From contig CAYNST010000007.1 in the NCBI GenBank assembly GCA_964399955.1, forward strand, positions 1 through 59,350: a stretch of DNA of 59,350 nucleotides, written 5' to 3'. The stretch is from CAYNST01 sp964399955. GTDB lineage: Bacteria; Pseudomonadota; Gammaproteobacteria; Pseudomonadales; Cellvibrionaceae. The notes beneath the pieces are model-generated. The model saw nothing but the letters and a program-made list of their open reading frames with translations. It was not told where the DNA came from and did no database searches. Shown one piece after another: positions 25,217-35,400 of this stretch. A program made the translations under genes and the position numbers. Each line of letters opens with the position of its first letter. Within the stretch, counting starts at the first letter, position 1.

Positions 25217-27324
25217 GCGCCGACACCAGAAAAGCCATTCAGAGCAGTTATTCCCGGTTTCTCAAAGAGAAGAACCTGGGTGCTCGCCACGGGCAGAAGC
25301 TGATGATCGCGGCGATTGCCCGCTCCCTTGGCAGTATTGAGCTGGACGAGCAGGAGCAGCGCACCGCCGGTCAGCACCTGTGCGTCGTGGAGGCGGGCAC
25401 CGGCACGGGCAAAACCGTGGCCTACCTGTTGGCAACCATTCCAATTGCTCAGGCCCTGGGTAAAAAAGTGGTAGTAGCCACCGCCACCATCGCCCTGCAG
25501 GAACAGATTGTACTCAAGGACTTGCCGGAGATCCGCCGCGCCAGTGGGTTGGAATTCGAGTACGGCATAGCCAAGGGGCGCGGCCGTTACCTGTGTCTCA
25601 GCAAACTGGACCGCATCCTGTCGGAAGACGCCGACTTTCTGGTGCCCATGATGGATCTGGACCCAGGCGGCGAGGGCGGCTTTGACCGCAAGCTCTACCA
25701 GAGCATGATGGACAGCCTTAGCAGTGAAACCTGGGATGGCGACAAAGACAGTTGGCCGCAGGAGTTGCAGACGCAGGACTGGTCGCGGGTCACCACCGAC
25801 CACCGCCAGTGCAGTGGCCGCCGCTGCAGTTATGTGCGTCAGTGTTCGTTTTTCAAAGCTCGCGACACCCTGGCGGACCTGGATGTGATTGTTGCCAACC
25901 ACGATCTGGTGCTGGCAGATCTGGCATTGGGCGGCGGCGCCATTCTGCCGGCGCCCAGCGATGCAATCTACATCTTTGATGAAGGGCACCACTTGCCGGC
26001 CAAAGCCCTGGCGCACTTTTCCAGTCATACGCGTATTGTAGCCACCAGCCGGTGGCTGGGGCAGACCGAAGGCCAGTGGCCGCAGTTCCTGGAGCCGCTG
26101 GCCGACGCCTACACCTTTGTGCAGCACGCAGCACCGGCAGAGAAATTGCTGAAAGCCGCGCGTTCGCAGATTGACGCCGTGCAGCCCATGCTGGCGGCGT
26201 TCATGCCGGCCATGGACCGCACCCAGTCAAGCGTTCGCTACCGGTTTCCCCAGGGCGAGGTTCCCGCCAACCTGGAGCGTGCGGCTGCGGGCCTGGCCGA
26301 AGCCTTTGAGCAACTGTTTGCGCTGCTGGAAAAGCTCAGCCGTGAAGTGGACAAAATGCTGGAGGACGAGCACGCTCCGGTGCCACGCACGGATCTGGAA
26401 TCCGCCTACACCCATTTGGGCTTGTGGTGTTCCCGGGCCGAGGCCAACGTGGAGTTGTGGCAGAGTTATGCGCAGACCAAAGCCGAACCGGACTGGCCGG
26501 TGGCCCGCTGGATAACGCTGTTGGAATTGGGCGAGACGGTGGATTTTGAGCTGGTGGCAAGCCCGGTCCTGGCGTCCAGCACTTTGCAGCGCAATCTCTG
26601 GGACCCCTGCTGCGGGGCCGTGGTTACATCCGCCACCTTGACCGCCTTGAATTCCTTTGACCGCTTTCGGCTGAGTGCCGGCACGCCCGACGACGCACTC
26701 TACGAGGTGGTGCCAAGCCCCTTCGATTTTGCCCGGCGCGCCGTGCTGCGTTTGCCCAAACGCGCAGTGGACGGCAACTCGGTTGAAGCCCACACCGCCA
26801 GCATCATTGAGCTGATACCGCAGATAGCCACACTGGAGCAAGCGGTGCTGGTGCTGTTTTCCTCGCGCAAGCAAATGCAGGAGGTGTATCAAGGCCTGCC
26901 GGCCGAATGGCAGGACCATATCCTCATGCAGGGCGTGGACGCCAAGCAGACGCTGCTGAACAAACACCGCGCGCGCGTAGATGACGGCGACGGCAGTATG
27001 TTGTTTGGCCTGGCGAGCTTTGCCGAGGGTCTGGACCTGCCGGGCAACTACTGCGAACACGTGATTATTGCCAAGATTCCCTTTGCCGTACCGGATGACC
27101 CCATAGAGGCGGCGCTGGCAGAATGGATAGAAGCCCGCGGCGGCAACGCCTTTATGCAGATGACAGTACCGGATGCTGCCGTCAAACTGGTGCAAGCCTG
27201 CGGGCGTCTACTGCGCAGTGAAACCGACAGTGGCCAGGTCACCTTGCTGGACCGGCGCATTGTCTCCAAGCGCTACGGCAAGTTGATTTTGGACGCCTTG
27301 CCGCCGTTCACGCGGGAGCTCTAG
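25210..27324 (+). CDS. dinG: ATP-dependent DNA helicase DinG
   Basis: An XPD-like 5'-3' DNA helicase with a 4Fe-4S cluster, able in E. coli to resolve R-loops and other structures. The product is 704 residues (E. coli 716). Walker A is AGTGTGKT at 62-69, DEGH at 257-260, and the cluster cysteines are Cys129, Cys201, Cys206 and Cys212, with the last three spaced exactly as in E. coli. C-terminal motifs include LFGLASFAEGLDLPG and QACGRLLRSETD. E. coli dinG is LexA-regulated; here the gene overlaps the upstream acyltransferase and I see no LexA box nearby. yqcC follows by 4 bases. Confidence 0.95.
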   Translation: MLGADTRKAIQSSYSRFLKEKNLGARHGQKLMIAAIARSLGSIELDEQEQRTAGQHLCVVEAGTGTGKTVAYLLATIPIAQALGKKVVVATATIALQEQIVLKDLPEIRRASGLEFEYGIAKGRGRYLCLSKLDRILSEDADFLVPMMDLDPGGEGGFDRKLYQSMMDSLSSETWDGDKDSWPQELQTQDWSRVTTDHRQCSGRRCSYVRQCSFFKARDTLADLDVIVANHDLVLADLALGGGAILPAPSDAIYIFDEGHHLPAKALAHFSSHTRIVATSRWLGQTEGQWPQFLEPLADAYTFVQHAAPAEKLLKAARSQIDAVQPMLAAFMPAMDRTQSSVRYRFPQGEVPANLERAAAGLAEAFEQLFALLEKLSREVDKMLEDEHAPVPRTDLESAYTHLGLWCSRAEANVELWQSYAQTKAEPDWPVARWITLLELGETVDFELVASPVLASSTLQRNLWDPCCGAVVTSATLTALNSFDRFRLSAGTPDDALYEVVPSPFDFARRAVLRLPKRAVDGNSVEAHTASIIELIPQIATLEQAVLVLFSSRKQMQEVYQGLPAEWQDHILMQGVDAKQTLLNKHRARVDDGDGSMLFGLASFAEGLDLPGNYCEHVIIAKIPFAVPDDPIEAALAEWIEARGGNAFMQMTVPDAAVKLVQACGRLLRSETDSGQVTLLDRRIVSKRYGKLILDALPPFTREL

Positions 27325-27328
27325 CCGG

Positions 27329-27649
27329 ATGGACGACCGCTACACCGCCCTGGCCAAGGCGTTGGCAGAGCTTGAAGCATTGCTGCGGCACTTGCGGCTG
27401 TGGCAGGCCCAGCCGCCGCCGGCCGAGGCGCTGGCCAGCCGGCAGCCGTTTGCCTGCGACACTCTGGAGTTGCACCAGTGGTTGCAGTTTATCTTCCTGC
27501 CGCGCATGACGGTCATTGTGCAGCAGCGCCAGGCGCTGCCCGGCGCCTGTGCGGTGGCGCCAATGGCAGAAGAAGCCTATCGCGCGCACCTGCCCCGGCT
27601 TGCGCCCCTGGTAGAGCAGTTGCGCCGGCTGGACGCACTGATTGCTTGA
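27329..27649 (+). CDS. yqcC: YqcC family protein
   Basis: A 106-residue protein matching E. coli YqcC in length and order of conserved blocks: LEALLRHLRLW, QPFACDTLELHQWLQFIFLPRM, LPGACAVAPMAEEAY and a closing LRRLDALI. It looks soluble and helical; function is not established. It starts 4 bases after the dinG stop and is therefore probably co-transcribed with it. In E. coli yqcC sits beside the tRNA pseudouridine synthase gene truC, which is not seen here. Confidence 0.85.
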   Translation: MDDRYTALAKALAELEALLRHLRLWQAQPPPAEALASRQPFACDTLELHQWLQFIFLPRMTVIVQQRQALPGACAVAPMAEEAYRAHLPRLAPLVEQLRRLDALIA

Positions 27650-27701
27650 TGGCGGTGGCAGTTTGCACGCGGTCAGCGGTCCCTACTGCGGGCCACCCCA
27701 C

Positions 27702-29564
27702 TCAGATACCCACGCACTCCAGACAGATGGCGTAGGTGAAGCCCGGCGCCCGGCCGTCAAGCGGCAAGGGCTGTTGTTGCAGTAGCTGGCCCAGTGCACC
27801 CAGACCCGGTGCAAAGAGTTGTGCCCAGTGCGGCGTCAGGCCGCTGGCGTGTACCACCGCCTCTGCGCCTGTGGTCAATTGCCTGACCAGCCGCTCCTGC
27901 GGGCTGAGTTCGCGCTCAATCAAACGCACGTGGCTGGATGGCAGTTGGGCCAGCTCGGCGGCGGAGGCCACTGCATCCTGTAAATAACCAAGCTTGTCGA
28001 CCAGGCCCAGTGATTCAGCTCTGGCCCCGGTCCATACCCGGCCCTGCGCAACTTCGTTGATATCTTCCGGGGTGGACTGGCGGCTGTCGGCCACCAGGCC
28101 AATGAAGCGCTGATAGATGGACTCCACGTTCTGCTGTATAACCGCGCCGGCCAGAGGCGGCAGCGGTACATCCGGGCGCAGTGGGCCATTCAGTGCCGTG
28201 GTGCCAAAACCGTCGGTGTGAATACCCAGCTTGGCCAATGTGCCGTCCACGGTTGGAAATACGCCGAATACCCCAATGGAACCGGTCAGTGTTTGCGGCG
28301 TGGCCCACACCTCATCGGCCGCCATGGCCATCCAGTAACCGCCGGATGCGGCAACACTGCCCATGGACACCACCACCGGTTTGCCTGCGGCGCGTGTTGC
28401 CTCCAGTTCCTGACGGATGATTTCGGAGGCAAAGGCACTGCCGCCGCCGCTGTCAATTCGCAACACCAGGGCCTTCAGGCTGTCGTCCTGGCGCACCTGG
28501 CGTATCAATGCACTGAGGCTGTCCCCGCCAATGGTGCCGTCCGGCTGAAAGCCGTCCAGGATGGTGCCGCTGGCCACAATAAGTCCAATCTGCGCCTGGC
28601 GGGTCTGATTGCCCTTGGCCACTCGACTGCGATAGTCCTCAAGGGGGATGTGCAGGTACTCCCGGTTGTCCTTGCTACTGCCAAACCGGTCCGCCAGCCA
28701 GCTGTTGCGCTCAATGCGATTGCTGACGTGGTCAACAAGATTTACGCCCAGCAGTGCCTGCGCTGTATCGCCACCGGTACGAGCCACGTGCGCCGGCCAG
28801 TCGTTGATAAACGTCTCCAGTGCGCCTTCAGGCAGTCCGCGCAGGGACTCGACCTGCTGGGTGTAACCCTGCCACATTTCTTCCAGCCACTGGCGATTGC
28901 TTTCCCGTGATTCGGCGGACATATCGTTGCGGGTGTAGGGTTCCACAAAGTCCTTGAACTCCCCAACCCGAAAGACATGTAAATTCACAGCCAGTTTGTC
29001 CAGTGCATCCTTGAAGTAATTGCGGTACAGGCCAAAGCCCGTCAGCAGGACGTTACCCATGTTGTGCAAATGAATTTCATCGGCGTAGGTGGCCAGAAAA
29101 TACTGCTGCTGGGTAAAGTTGTCGGCAAAGGCGATAACCGGCTTGCCGGAGTTCTTGAAGCGCAGAATGGCCTGTCCAATCTCCGACAGCTTGCTGATAC
29201 TGCCGCCCTGCAGAAAATCCAGTTGCAACAGCAGGCCGGTGACGCGGTCGTCGTGGCCGGCGTAGTCTATGGCTTCTACCAGATCGCTCACGCGCGTCTC
29301 GGCGCCAGCCCCGCCGCCGTCCAACAGCATCGCGGCGGTTGCTCGATAGGTAAACTGGTCTACCAAATTGCCGGAAGGTGCCACCAGCAGCGGCGCCTGG
29401 GCAGGCAGTGGCGGTGCTGTTGGAGTGACTGCAAGCGCAATCACGATCAGCAACAGAATCAGAAACAACACATTGAAGGCGGCGGTGCGCAGCCAGGTCA
29501 GCAGGCGCCAAAAACCAATGAGCGCGCGTAGAAGGAGGGGTCTTTGCCGAGGTCTGGCGTCCAT
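27702..29564 (-). CDS. sppA: Signal peptide peptidase SppA (protease IV), 67K type
   Basis: An inner-membrane serine protease that degrades cleaved signal peptides, 620 residues (E. coli 618). One N-terminal membrane helix (about 28-47) anchors two tandem ClpP-like domains. Catalytic Lys204 (VGEFKDFVEPYTR) in the first domain and Ser407 (VAASGGYW) in the second form the dyad. IDSGGGSAFASE is also conserved. It is the last gene of the minus-strand arsC-wrbA-DUF2069-sppA series, 9 bases after the DUF2069 stop, and converges on yqcC. Confidence 0.95.
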   Translation of the reverse strand: MDARPRQRPLLLRALIGFWRLLTWLRTAAFNVLFLILLLIVIALAVTPTAPPLPAQAPLLVAPSGNLVDQFTYRATAAMLLDGGGAGAETRVSDLVEAIDYAGHDDRVTGLLLQLDFLQGGSISKLSEIGQAILRFKNSGKPVIAFADNFTQQQYFLATYADEIHLHNMGNVLLTGFGLYRNYFKDALDKLAVNLHVFRVGEFKDFVEPYTRNDMSAESRESNRQWLEEMWQGYTQQVESLRGLPEGALETFINDWPAHVARTGGDTAQALLGVNLVDHVSNRIERNSWLADRFGSSKDNREYLHIPLEDYRSRVAKGNQTRQAQIGLIVASGTILDGFQPDGTIGGDSLSALIRQVRQDDSLKALVLRIDSGGGSAFASEIIRQELEATRAAGKPVVVSMGSVAASGGYWMAMAADEVWATPQTLTGSIGVFGVFPTVDGTLAKLGIHTDGFGTTALNGPLRPDVPLPPLAGAVIQQNVESIYQRFIGLVADSRQSTPEDINEVAQGRVWTGARAESLGLVDKLGYLQDAVASAAELAQLPSSHVRLIERELSPQERLVRQLTTGAEAVVHASGLTPHWAQLFAPGLGALGQLLQQQPLPLDGRAPGFTYAICLECVGI

Positions 29565-29573
29565 TGAAATGTC

Positions 29574-29954
29574 CTAACGGAGGTTGCGGTTGATGGCCAT
29601 TCGCAGCCAGCGGCTGGTTAGCATGGCAGTAATAAACAGCAGCACGCTGACCGCGACCATCAGGTAATCGATCCAGGCGCGATGCGGCATGGCCACGCCA
29701 TCCACGCCTTTGACAAAGTAGGGCAACAGAATGAAGCACAGCCAGGAATAACTGCGGGGCCGGTGCTTCAACATGCCCGGCAATACGATCAGCAGAGGCA
29801 CTAGCTGTATTACCCAGAAGGTCACCAGTGGACCGCCCGGACGGGTCAGTTGCCAGCCAGAGAAGGCTGCAATCAACAAGGCATAGAGCCCATGTGTGCT
29901 GGTGCGCGCAATGCGCAGCTTAAATAACAGCGAGTCGTCGGCGGGCACGTTCAT
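29574..29954 (-). CDS. DUF2069 family membrane protein
   Basis: A 126-residue protein with about four membrane helices. The PGMLKHRPRSYSWLCFILLPYFVKGV segment around the third helix is typical of DUF2069 proteins, short proteobacterial membrane proteins of unknown function. The start ATG 29954 overlaps the wrbA stop by four bases (ATGA), which settles the start against the longer open frame. Placement directly after wrbA is common for this family. A helper role for WrbA or SppA is only a guess. Confidence 0.8.
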   Translation of the reverse strand: MNVPADDSLLFKLRIARTSTHGLYALLIAAFSGWQLTRPGGPLVTFWVIQLVPLLIVLPGMLKHRPRSYSWLCFILLPYFVKGVDGVAMPHRAWIDYLMVAVSVLLFITAMLTSRWLRMAINRNLR

Positions 29955-30559
29955 TGTGCCTTGCACAGTGTCAGCGCCAGCTGGGCCAACCGCCGGCCCT
30001 GGGCCAGGCACAGCTCCCGCTCGGTGGCGCTCAAACCCTGCCGGTTATCGCGACCTGCAGTGTGGGAGGCCCCATAGGGCGTGCCGCCGCTGGTAGTATC
30101 GTGCACACCTTGCTCACTGTAGGGTATGCCGGCCAGCAGCATGCCTTGGTGCAGCAGTGGAATCATCATGGTCAGCAGTGTCGCCTCTTGGCCGCCGTGC
30201 AGGCTGCCGGTAGAGGTAAATACGCCCGCCGGCTTGTTGATCAGCTGCCCGCTCAACCAAATATCTGCGGTGCTGTCCAGGAAGTACTTCAGCGGCGCTG
30301 CCATGTTGCCGAATCGGGTGGGGCTTCCCAGCGCCAGGCCCTGGCAGTGGCGTAAATCCTCCGCCGAGCAGTACACCTCTCCTTCCTTGGGTATGGAGGT
30401 CTCGATGGTTTCGCACACCGTAGATACCTGGGGCACGGTGCGCAGCCGCGCTTCAATGCCCCCGACCATCTCTACGCCGCGGGCTATGGTCTGCGCCATG
30501 CTGCGGGTGTTGCCGTGCACGCTGTAATACAGCACCAGTATATAGGGCCTATCTGTCAC
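29951..30559 (-). CDS. wrbA: NAD(P)H:quinone oxidoreductase WrbA
   Basis: A flavodoxin-like FMN enzyme reducing quinones by two electrons, 202 residues. The FMN phosphate loop is SVHGNTRSMAQTIARG; LGSPTRFGNMAAPLKYFLD and STGSLHGGQEATLLTMMIPLLHQGM are WrbA hallmarks, with GGTPYGASHTAG near the C-terminus. GTG 30559 overlaps the arsC stop by four bases (GTGA), indicating translational coupling. The same arsC-wrbA pairing occurs in Pseudomonas. Confidence 0.93.
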   Translation of the reverse strand: MTDRPYILVLYYSVHGNTRSMAQTIARGVEMVGGIEARLRTVPQVSTVCETIETSIPKEGEVYCSAEDLRHCQGLALGSPTRFGNMAAPLKYFLDSTADIWLSGQLINKPAGVFTSTGSLHGGQEATLLTMMIPLLHQGMLLAGIPYSEQGVHDTTSGGTPYGASHTAGRDNRQGLSATERELCLAQGRRLAQLALTLCKAQ

Positions 30560-30909
30560 TCAAGTAACTCCAATACGGTTTCCGGTGGTCGTCCTATTAC
30601 CGCGCGACCGCCCTTGACGGCAATCGGGCGTTGCAGCAGTTTGGGGTGCTGGACAATGGCTTGCAAGAGTGCAGTGACGGAGGTTTCTGCCGCCAAATTC
30701 AGGCTCTTGTAAGCATCTTCATTGGTCCTCAGCATGTCGCGCGGCGCAACAGCCAGGGCTTTGTTTAGCTGTTGCAAGGCTTTCAGCGTCAGCGGTGTTT
30801 CCAGGTAACGCACCACTTGAGGCTCTACCCCGTGTTCCTGCAGCAGCGCCAGCGCCGCACGGGACTTGGAGCAACGGGGGTTGTGATATAGAGTGATTGT
30901 GTCTGACAT
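30556..30909 (-). CDS. arsC: ArsC family arsenate reductase-like protein (glutaredoxin-dependent type)
   Basis: A 117-residue thioredoxin-fold protein with the active-site Cys in HNPRCSKSRAALALL and a late RPIAVKGGRAVIGRPPE segment, both matching glutaredoxin-linked ArsC. No arsB, arsR or arsH is near, so arsenate resistance is not implied; such stand-alone ArsC proteins may serve general redox roles. ATG 30909 was chosen because it gives the standard MSDTITLYHNPRC start. It is the first gene of the operon and divergent from the YihY-family gene. Confidence 0.9.
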   Translation of the reverse strand: MSDTITLYHNPRCSKSRAALALLQEHGVEPQVVRYLETPLTLKALQQLNKALAVAPRDMLRTNEDAYKSLNLAAETSVTALLQAIVQHPKLLQRPIAVKGGRAVIGRPPETVLELLE

Positions 30910-30935
30910 AGTGTTGGGTCGTATTTTCAAGACGA

Positions 30936-30949
30936 CGGGCATTCTATCA
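30936..30949 (-). promoter_or_regulatory. Probable extended -10 promoter of arsC-wrbA operon
   Basis: On the minus strand TTGATAGAAT provides TAGAAT (30941-30946; 5 of 6) with an upstream TG in the extended -10 position. The -35 region is weak. The start would lie about 25-30 bases upstream of the arsC ATG at 30909. Confidence 0.4.
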
Positions 30950-31003
30950 ATAAAACTGGCCTGCGGCCGCAGTTCTGAGTTGTGAACCTTTTCCAGGAGC
31001 ATC

Positions 31004-32296
31004 ATGCAGTCTATCAATATTGTCGACAGGCTGGAAAAATGGCCTGACCTTCGGCAAAAATATTTGCGGGTAAAGCGCTTCGTTGTGCTGTTGGTACAGA
31101 ATTTCGTCGCCAACGGCTGCATCAAAAATGCGGCGGCGCTGACCTACATGACGCTGTTTGCCATTGTGCCTTCGCTCACGGTGATCTTCGCCATTTTCTC
31201 CATCGTGCCCGCCTTCACCGGGGTGGACGACATGCTGCGCGATTTTATCTTCACCAACTTCGTGCCTGAAACCGGGGAGGAAATCCAGGATTATCTGGTC
31301 ACATTCGCTGAGCAGGCGCGCTCGCTCACCGGCTTTGGCCTGGGCGTGCTGGTGGTCACCGCCTACCTGATGCTTACCAATATCGAGCAGACTTTCAACG
31401 CCATCTGGGGCGTTGAGCGGCCTCGTCGGGGGCTGTCCAGCTTTTTGCTGTACTGGGCCGTGCTCAGCATTGGCCCCATCCTGTTGGGAGCGGGCTTTGC
31501 CATGACCGGCTACTTGCTGTCGTTGCAGCTGGTCTTTGACGACTATGGGATTGAGGGGCTGGGCGCCGCTATTTTATATCTCCTGCCCTGGCTCACCGTG
31601 TGGGGCGCATTGACCCTGCTGTTTGTGGCGGTTCCCAATTGCCACGTGCCGTTTAAGTTCGGGCTGATTGGCGGCGCTGCCACAGCCGCTTGCTTCGAGT
31701 TGCTCAAATACCTGTTTGCCACCTTCATGGCCCGCTCCAATTATCAGCTCATTTATGGCGCTTTCGCACTGGTGCCCCTGTTTCTGCTGTGGATCAACCT
31801 GGTGTGGATCGTGATTCTTGGCGGCGCCGTGCTGGTACGCACCATGGCGGAGCGCCGCTATGCCACGCTGGAGGGGCGCACGGCGGATATGGTGTCGGTC
31901 CTCAAGTGCCTGTCGCTGTTTCAGTCGGCCTCTCTGCGGGGTGGAAAGGTGTCTGACAAGGACTGCTACCGGGTTGGGCTGGGGGTTGTGCATTGGCAGG
32001 GCTTGCGCGGCCGCCTGGTAAGCCACAAGTGGATTACCGCCACCTCCAGTGGCAACTACGTGCTTATTCGGGATTTACGCATGCTCACCATGTGGGACCT
32101 GGCGTTGCTGGTGGAGCTGCGGTTTGAGGACCTGGTGACCGAGATCGCCAACCCGGCCAAGGCGCATTGGTTCACGGAGTTTATCGCTTTGCGCGAGCAA
32201 CTGGCCACCTTTGCCCAGGAGGTGCTGGGCATGTCTGTGGAGGAGTTTCTGGACCCTAAGGGGCTGCGTCAAGTCCATGACGACGAGAACCACTGA
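31004..32296 (+). CDS. YihY/BrkB family inner-membrane protein with C-terminal extension
   Basis: A 430-residue protein. The first 285 residues form the YihY core with about six membrane helices and family blocks KNAAALTYMTLFAIVPSL, NIEQTFNAIWGV and YGAFALVPLFLLWINLVW. The last 145 residues are a soluble extension (MVSVLKCLSLFQ...GLGVVHWQGLRGRLVSHKWI) resembling a winged-helix-like fold found in longer family members. The family was once misnamed ribonuclease BN; its true role is unknown, possibly transport or envelope-related. ATG 31004 follows AGGAG. It is divergent from arsC and converges on ydiJ. Confidence 0.9.
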   Translation: MQSINIVDRLEKWPDLRQKYLRVKRFVVLLVQNFVANGCIKNAAALTYMTLFAIVPSLTVIFAIFSIVPAFTGVDDMLRDFIFTNFVPETGEEIQDYLVTFAEQARSLTGFGLGVLVVTAYLMLTNIEQTFNAIWGVERPRRGLSSFLLYWAVLSIGPILLGAGFAMTGYLLSLQLVFDDYGIEGLGAAILYLLPWLTVWGALTLLFVAVPNCHVPFKFGLIGGAATAACFELLKYLFATFMARSNYQLIYGAFALVPLFLLWINLVWIVILGGAVLVRTMAERRYATLEGRTADMVSVLKCLSLFQSASLRGGKVSDKDCYRVGLGVVHWQGLRGRLVSHKWITATSSGNYVLIRDLRMLTMWDLALLVELRFEDLVTEIANPAKAHWFTEFIALREQLATFAQEVLGMSVEEFLDPKGLRQVHDDENH

Positions 32297-32365
32297 CAGC
32301 GCTTGCACCGGCCAGATCAAACCTGGCTGGACTTTGGCGGTGTCACTGCAAAGATCAAGGTGTAG

Positions 32366-32394
32366 GGAGGCCAAGCCAGGGCTGTCTGGCCTCC
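32366..32394. terminator. Bidirectional hairpin between convergent genes
   Basis: GGAGGCCA (32366-32373) pairs perfectly with TGGCCTCC (32387-32394) around a 13-base loop. It sits between the YihY-family stop and the ydiJ stop. No T run follows on either strand, so it may act with other signals. An alternative CCTGGCT/AGCCAGG pairing overlaps it. Confidence 0.45.
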
Positions 32395-32417
32395 TCAATC
32401 CGGGCGGCGGCTGACCG

Positions 32418-35400
32418 CTAGGCTTTTGCCTGCTGCAGTAGCAGCTGCAACGGGTGCGGCACTTTGATAAAAGCCTCCCGGCTGCACTGCGAGCGACAGG
32501 AATAGCCGCTGGCGGCCACGCGCCCCTGGTCTGCACTGGCGGTGACCGGGCCGCGCCAGCTCATATCAAACAGTTGACTGGACGTTTGCCGGTGCTCGGA
32601 TTCGTGGCCATAGGTGCCGGACATGCCGCAGCAGCCTACTGCCACAATCTCCAGTGTCTGCCCCAGCGCCGCAAAGATTTTTTGCCAGTCGCCGATGGCC
32701 GCCGCAGCCGTGGTTTTTTCCGTGCAGTGGGGCAGCAGTTTGAACGCGCCCCCGGTGTTGAATTGGGACTTCTGCGCGGCAAGGCGCGCCAGCTGGCTTG
32801 CCAGCCACTCCTGCGGCAGGTGGACTTTCGGCACTGCGCCGTCACCCAAGGCTTTCACGTACTCGTTGCGAAACGTTAAGGTCATGGCCGGATCCACTCC
32901 GATCAGCGGCACACCGCAACTCTCGATAGCGCGCAGTGACTCAGCGTTGCGGCGCGCCACCTTGGCAAAGCGGTGTAAAAAACCGTGCACGTGCAATGGC
33001 TTGCCGTTGGCTTGGAACGGCGCCAGAAGCGGCCGGAATCCAAGTTTGCGCAGCAGGTGCGTCAGGTCTATCAGCAGTTGGGTCTCATAGAAGCTGGTAA
33101 ACGCATCCTGAACAATCACCGGTGTCAGTGGTTTTTCGTCCCTGGTCAAACGCTGCAGCAGGGCGGGCGTTGCCAGCTCCAGCGCGCCGCTGTTCAGGGC
33201 ATTGGCCAGGGTTGTCTTTGACAGCATGGGCGCATCTTCAAAACCCACCCAGCGCGACAAGATGCTGCGCACCGGCTTTGCCCCCATTATGGCGTTGTAG
33301 ACGGCAGGCATGCGGGCGGCCAGGGGCAACACGGTTTCGAGAGAGCCAACCAGATAATCTTTCAGCGGCCGGCTATAGCGGGTGTAATAAAGCGACAGGA
33401 AGCGGCTGCGAAAGGTGGGCACATCCACCTTCACCGGGCATTGCCCCGCACAGGATTTACACGCCAGGCAGCCCATCATGGCCTGATGCACCTCGTGTGA
33501 GAAGTCGTACTCGCCACGGGCAAGGCCTTGGCTGTTGCGCCTGCGCTTAGGCGTGTCCAGCAGCCATTGCCAGGTGGACTGAGGTGTTTGAAGCGCTGCG
33601 GCGGTGTCAAAGCCCTGGCCGGACATTTGCCGAATCCACTCGCGGGTAAGCGTGGCGCGGCCCTTGGGTGAATGCACCCGCTCGCGGGTAACCTTCCAGG
33701 ACGGGCACATGGCGTCGTTTGGCGCCCAGTTATAGCAAGCGCCATTGCCATTGCAGTGCACCGCCTCCTGGTAGCCTTGCCAAACCTGCACGGGTATTTG
33801 TCGGTCCTGCTGGCCACGGGTGGGTACTTCGTCAATTTTAAGCAGTTGCAGGCCTGCGTCCGGAGTGGCAATTTTGCCGGGGTTCAGTTGGTTGTAAGGG
33901 TCAAAGGCTGCCTTGATGCGCTGTAACTGGGGGTAGAGCTCGCCAAAAAACTTGGGCGCGTACTCCGAGCGAACGCCCTTGCCGTGCTCGCCCCACAGCA
34001 GGCCGTTGTACTTTTGGGTCAGAGCGGCCACCGCGTCGGATATGACCCGCACCATGGCTTCCTGGGCGGGGTCTTTCATATCCAGAGCCGGTCGCACATG
34101 CAAAACGCCGGCGTCTACGTGCCCAAACATGCCGTAGCTTAAGTTGTAGCTGTCCAGCAGGGCGCGGAACTCCTCAATGAAGTCCGCCAAGTGCTCCGGC
34201 GGTACCGCTGTATCCTCCACAAAAGGCACGGGCCGGGCCTCGCCCTGACTGTTGCCGAGCAGGCCCACGGCTTTTTTACGCATGCCCCAGATGCGTTTCA
34301 CCGCAGCGTCACCCCAGGCCAAACTGTGGCCCAGACAGCTCGAGTTTGGCTGCTCGGTGAGGGTGGCCTGCAGGCGGGCCACATTGGCACGCAGCTCGGC
34401 GTCGGCGTCGGCCGTGTATTCCACCAGATTGATGGCCTGCACGGCACCCCCGCCCCGGGGGAAAAACTCCGCCACATCCTGCCAGACAATGTCTTTCATT
34501 GCCAGGTTCAGCACTTTGGAGTCGACCGTCTCAATGCTGCTGGGTTTGGCCTGCATCAGGCGCGCAGCATCGCGCAGGGCGGCGTTGAAATCACTGTACT
34601 GTACGACCACCAGCGCGGCGTGTTTTGGAATGGGTACCAGATTTAATTTGGCCTCGGCGATAAAGCCCAGGGTGCCTTCACTGCCGCACAGTATGCTGTT
34701 CAGATCGAAGCGGCCGGCCCCGTCGCGTATGTGGGCCAGGTCGTAACCGGTCAGGCAGCGATTCAGCTTGGGGAACTTGGCGTCAATCAGCGCCTTGTGT
34801 TCCTTGTCAATGTTGTTGACCAGGCGGTGTACCAGGCCTACGCGGTCCTGCTGGTCGCAGCGCGCGTCCAGTGTTTCGTCGTCCAGTGGGTGGGTGTGCA
34901 GCACGGAACCGTCCAGCAGCACCGTGGTTAGTTCCAGCACGTGGTCGCGGGTTTTGCCGTACAGGCAAGAGCCCTGACCCGAGGCATCGGTGTTGATCAT
35001 GCCACCGACTGTGGCGCGGTTGCTGGTGGACAGCTCGGGCGCAAAAAACAGGCCGAACGGCTTCAGCGCTGCGTTCAGCTGGTCTTTGACTACGCCACAT
35101 TGCACGCGCGCCCAGCGCTGGCTCTGGTTGATTTCCAAAACCTTGTTCATATGGCGGGAAGTATCCACCACTACGCCGTCGGTCAGTGACTGCCCGTTGG
35201 TACCGGTGCCGCCGCCGCGCGGGGTCAATTTGACGGGCCTGAACTGCGGTTGTTGTGACAATTCGGCAAGCTTGATCAGATCGCCCACATCCTTGGGAAA
35301 CAGGACGGCCTGGGGCAGCACTTGATAAATGGAGTTGTCGGTGGACAGCACCGTGCGGTCGCCATAGTTACTGGAAATTTCCCCCTTGAAACCTCTGCTG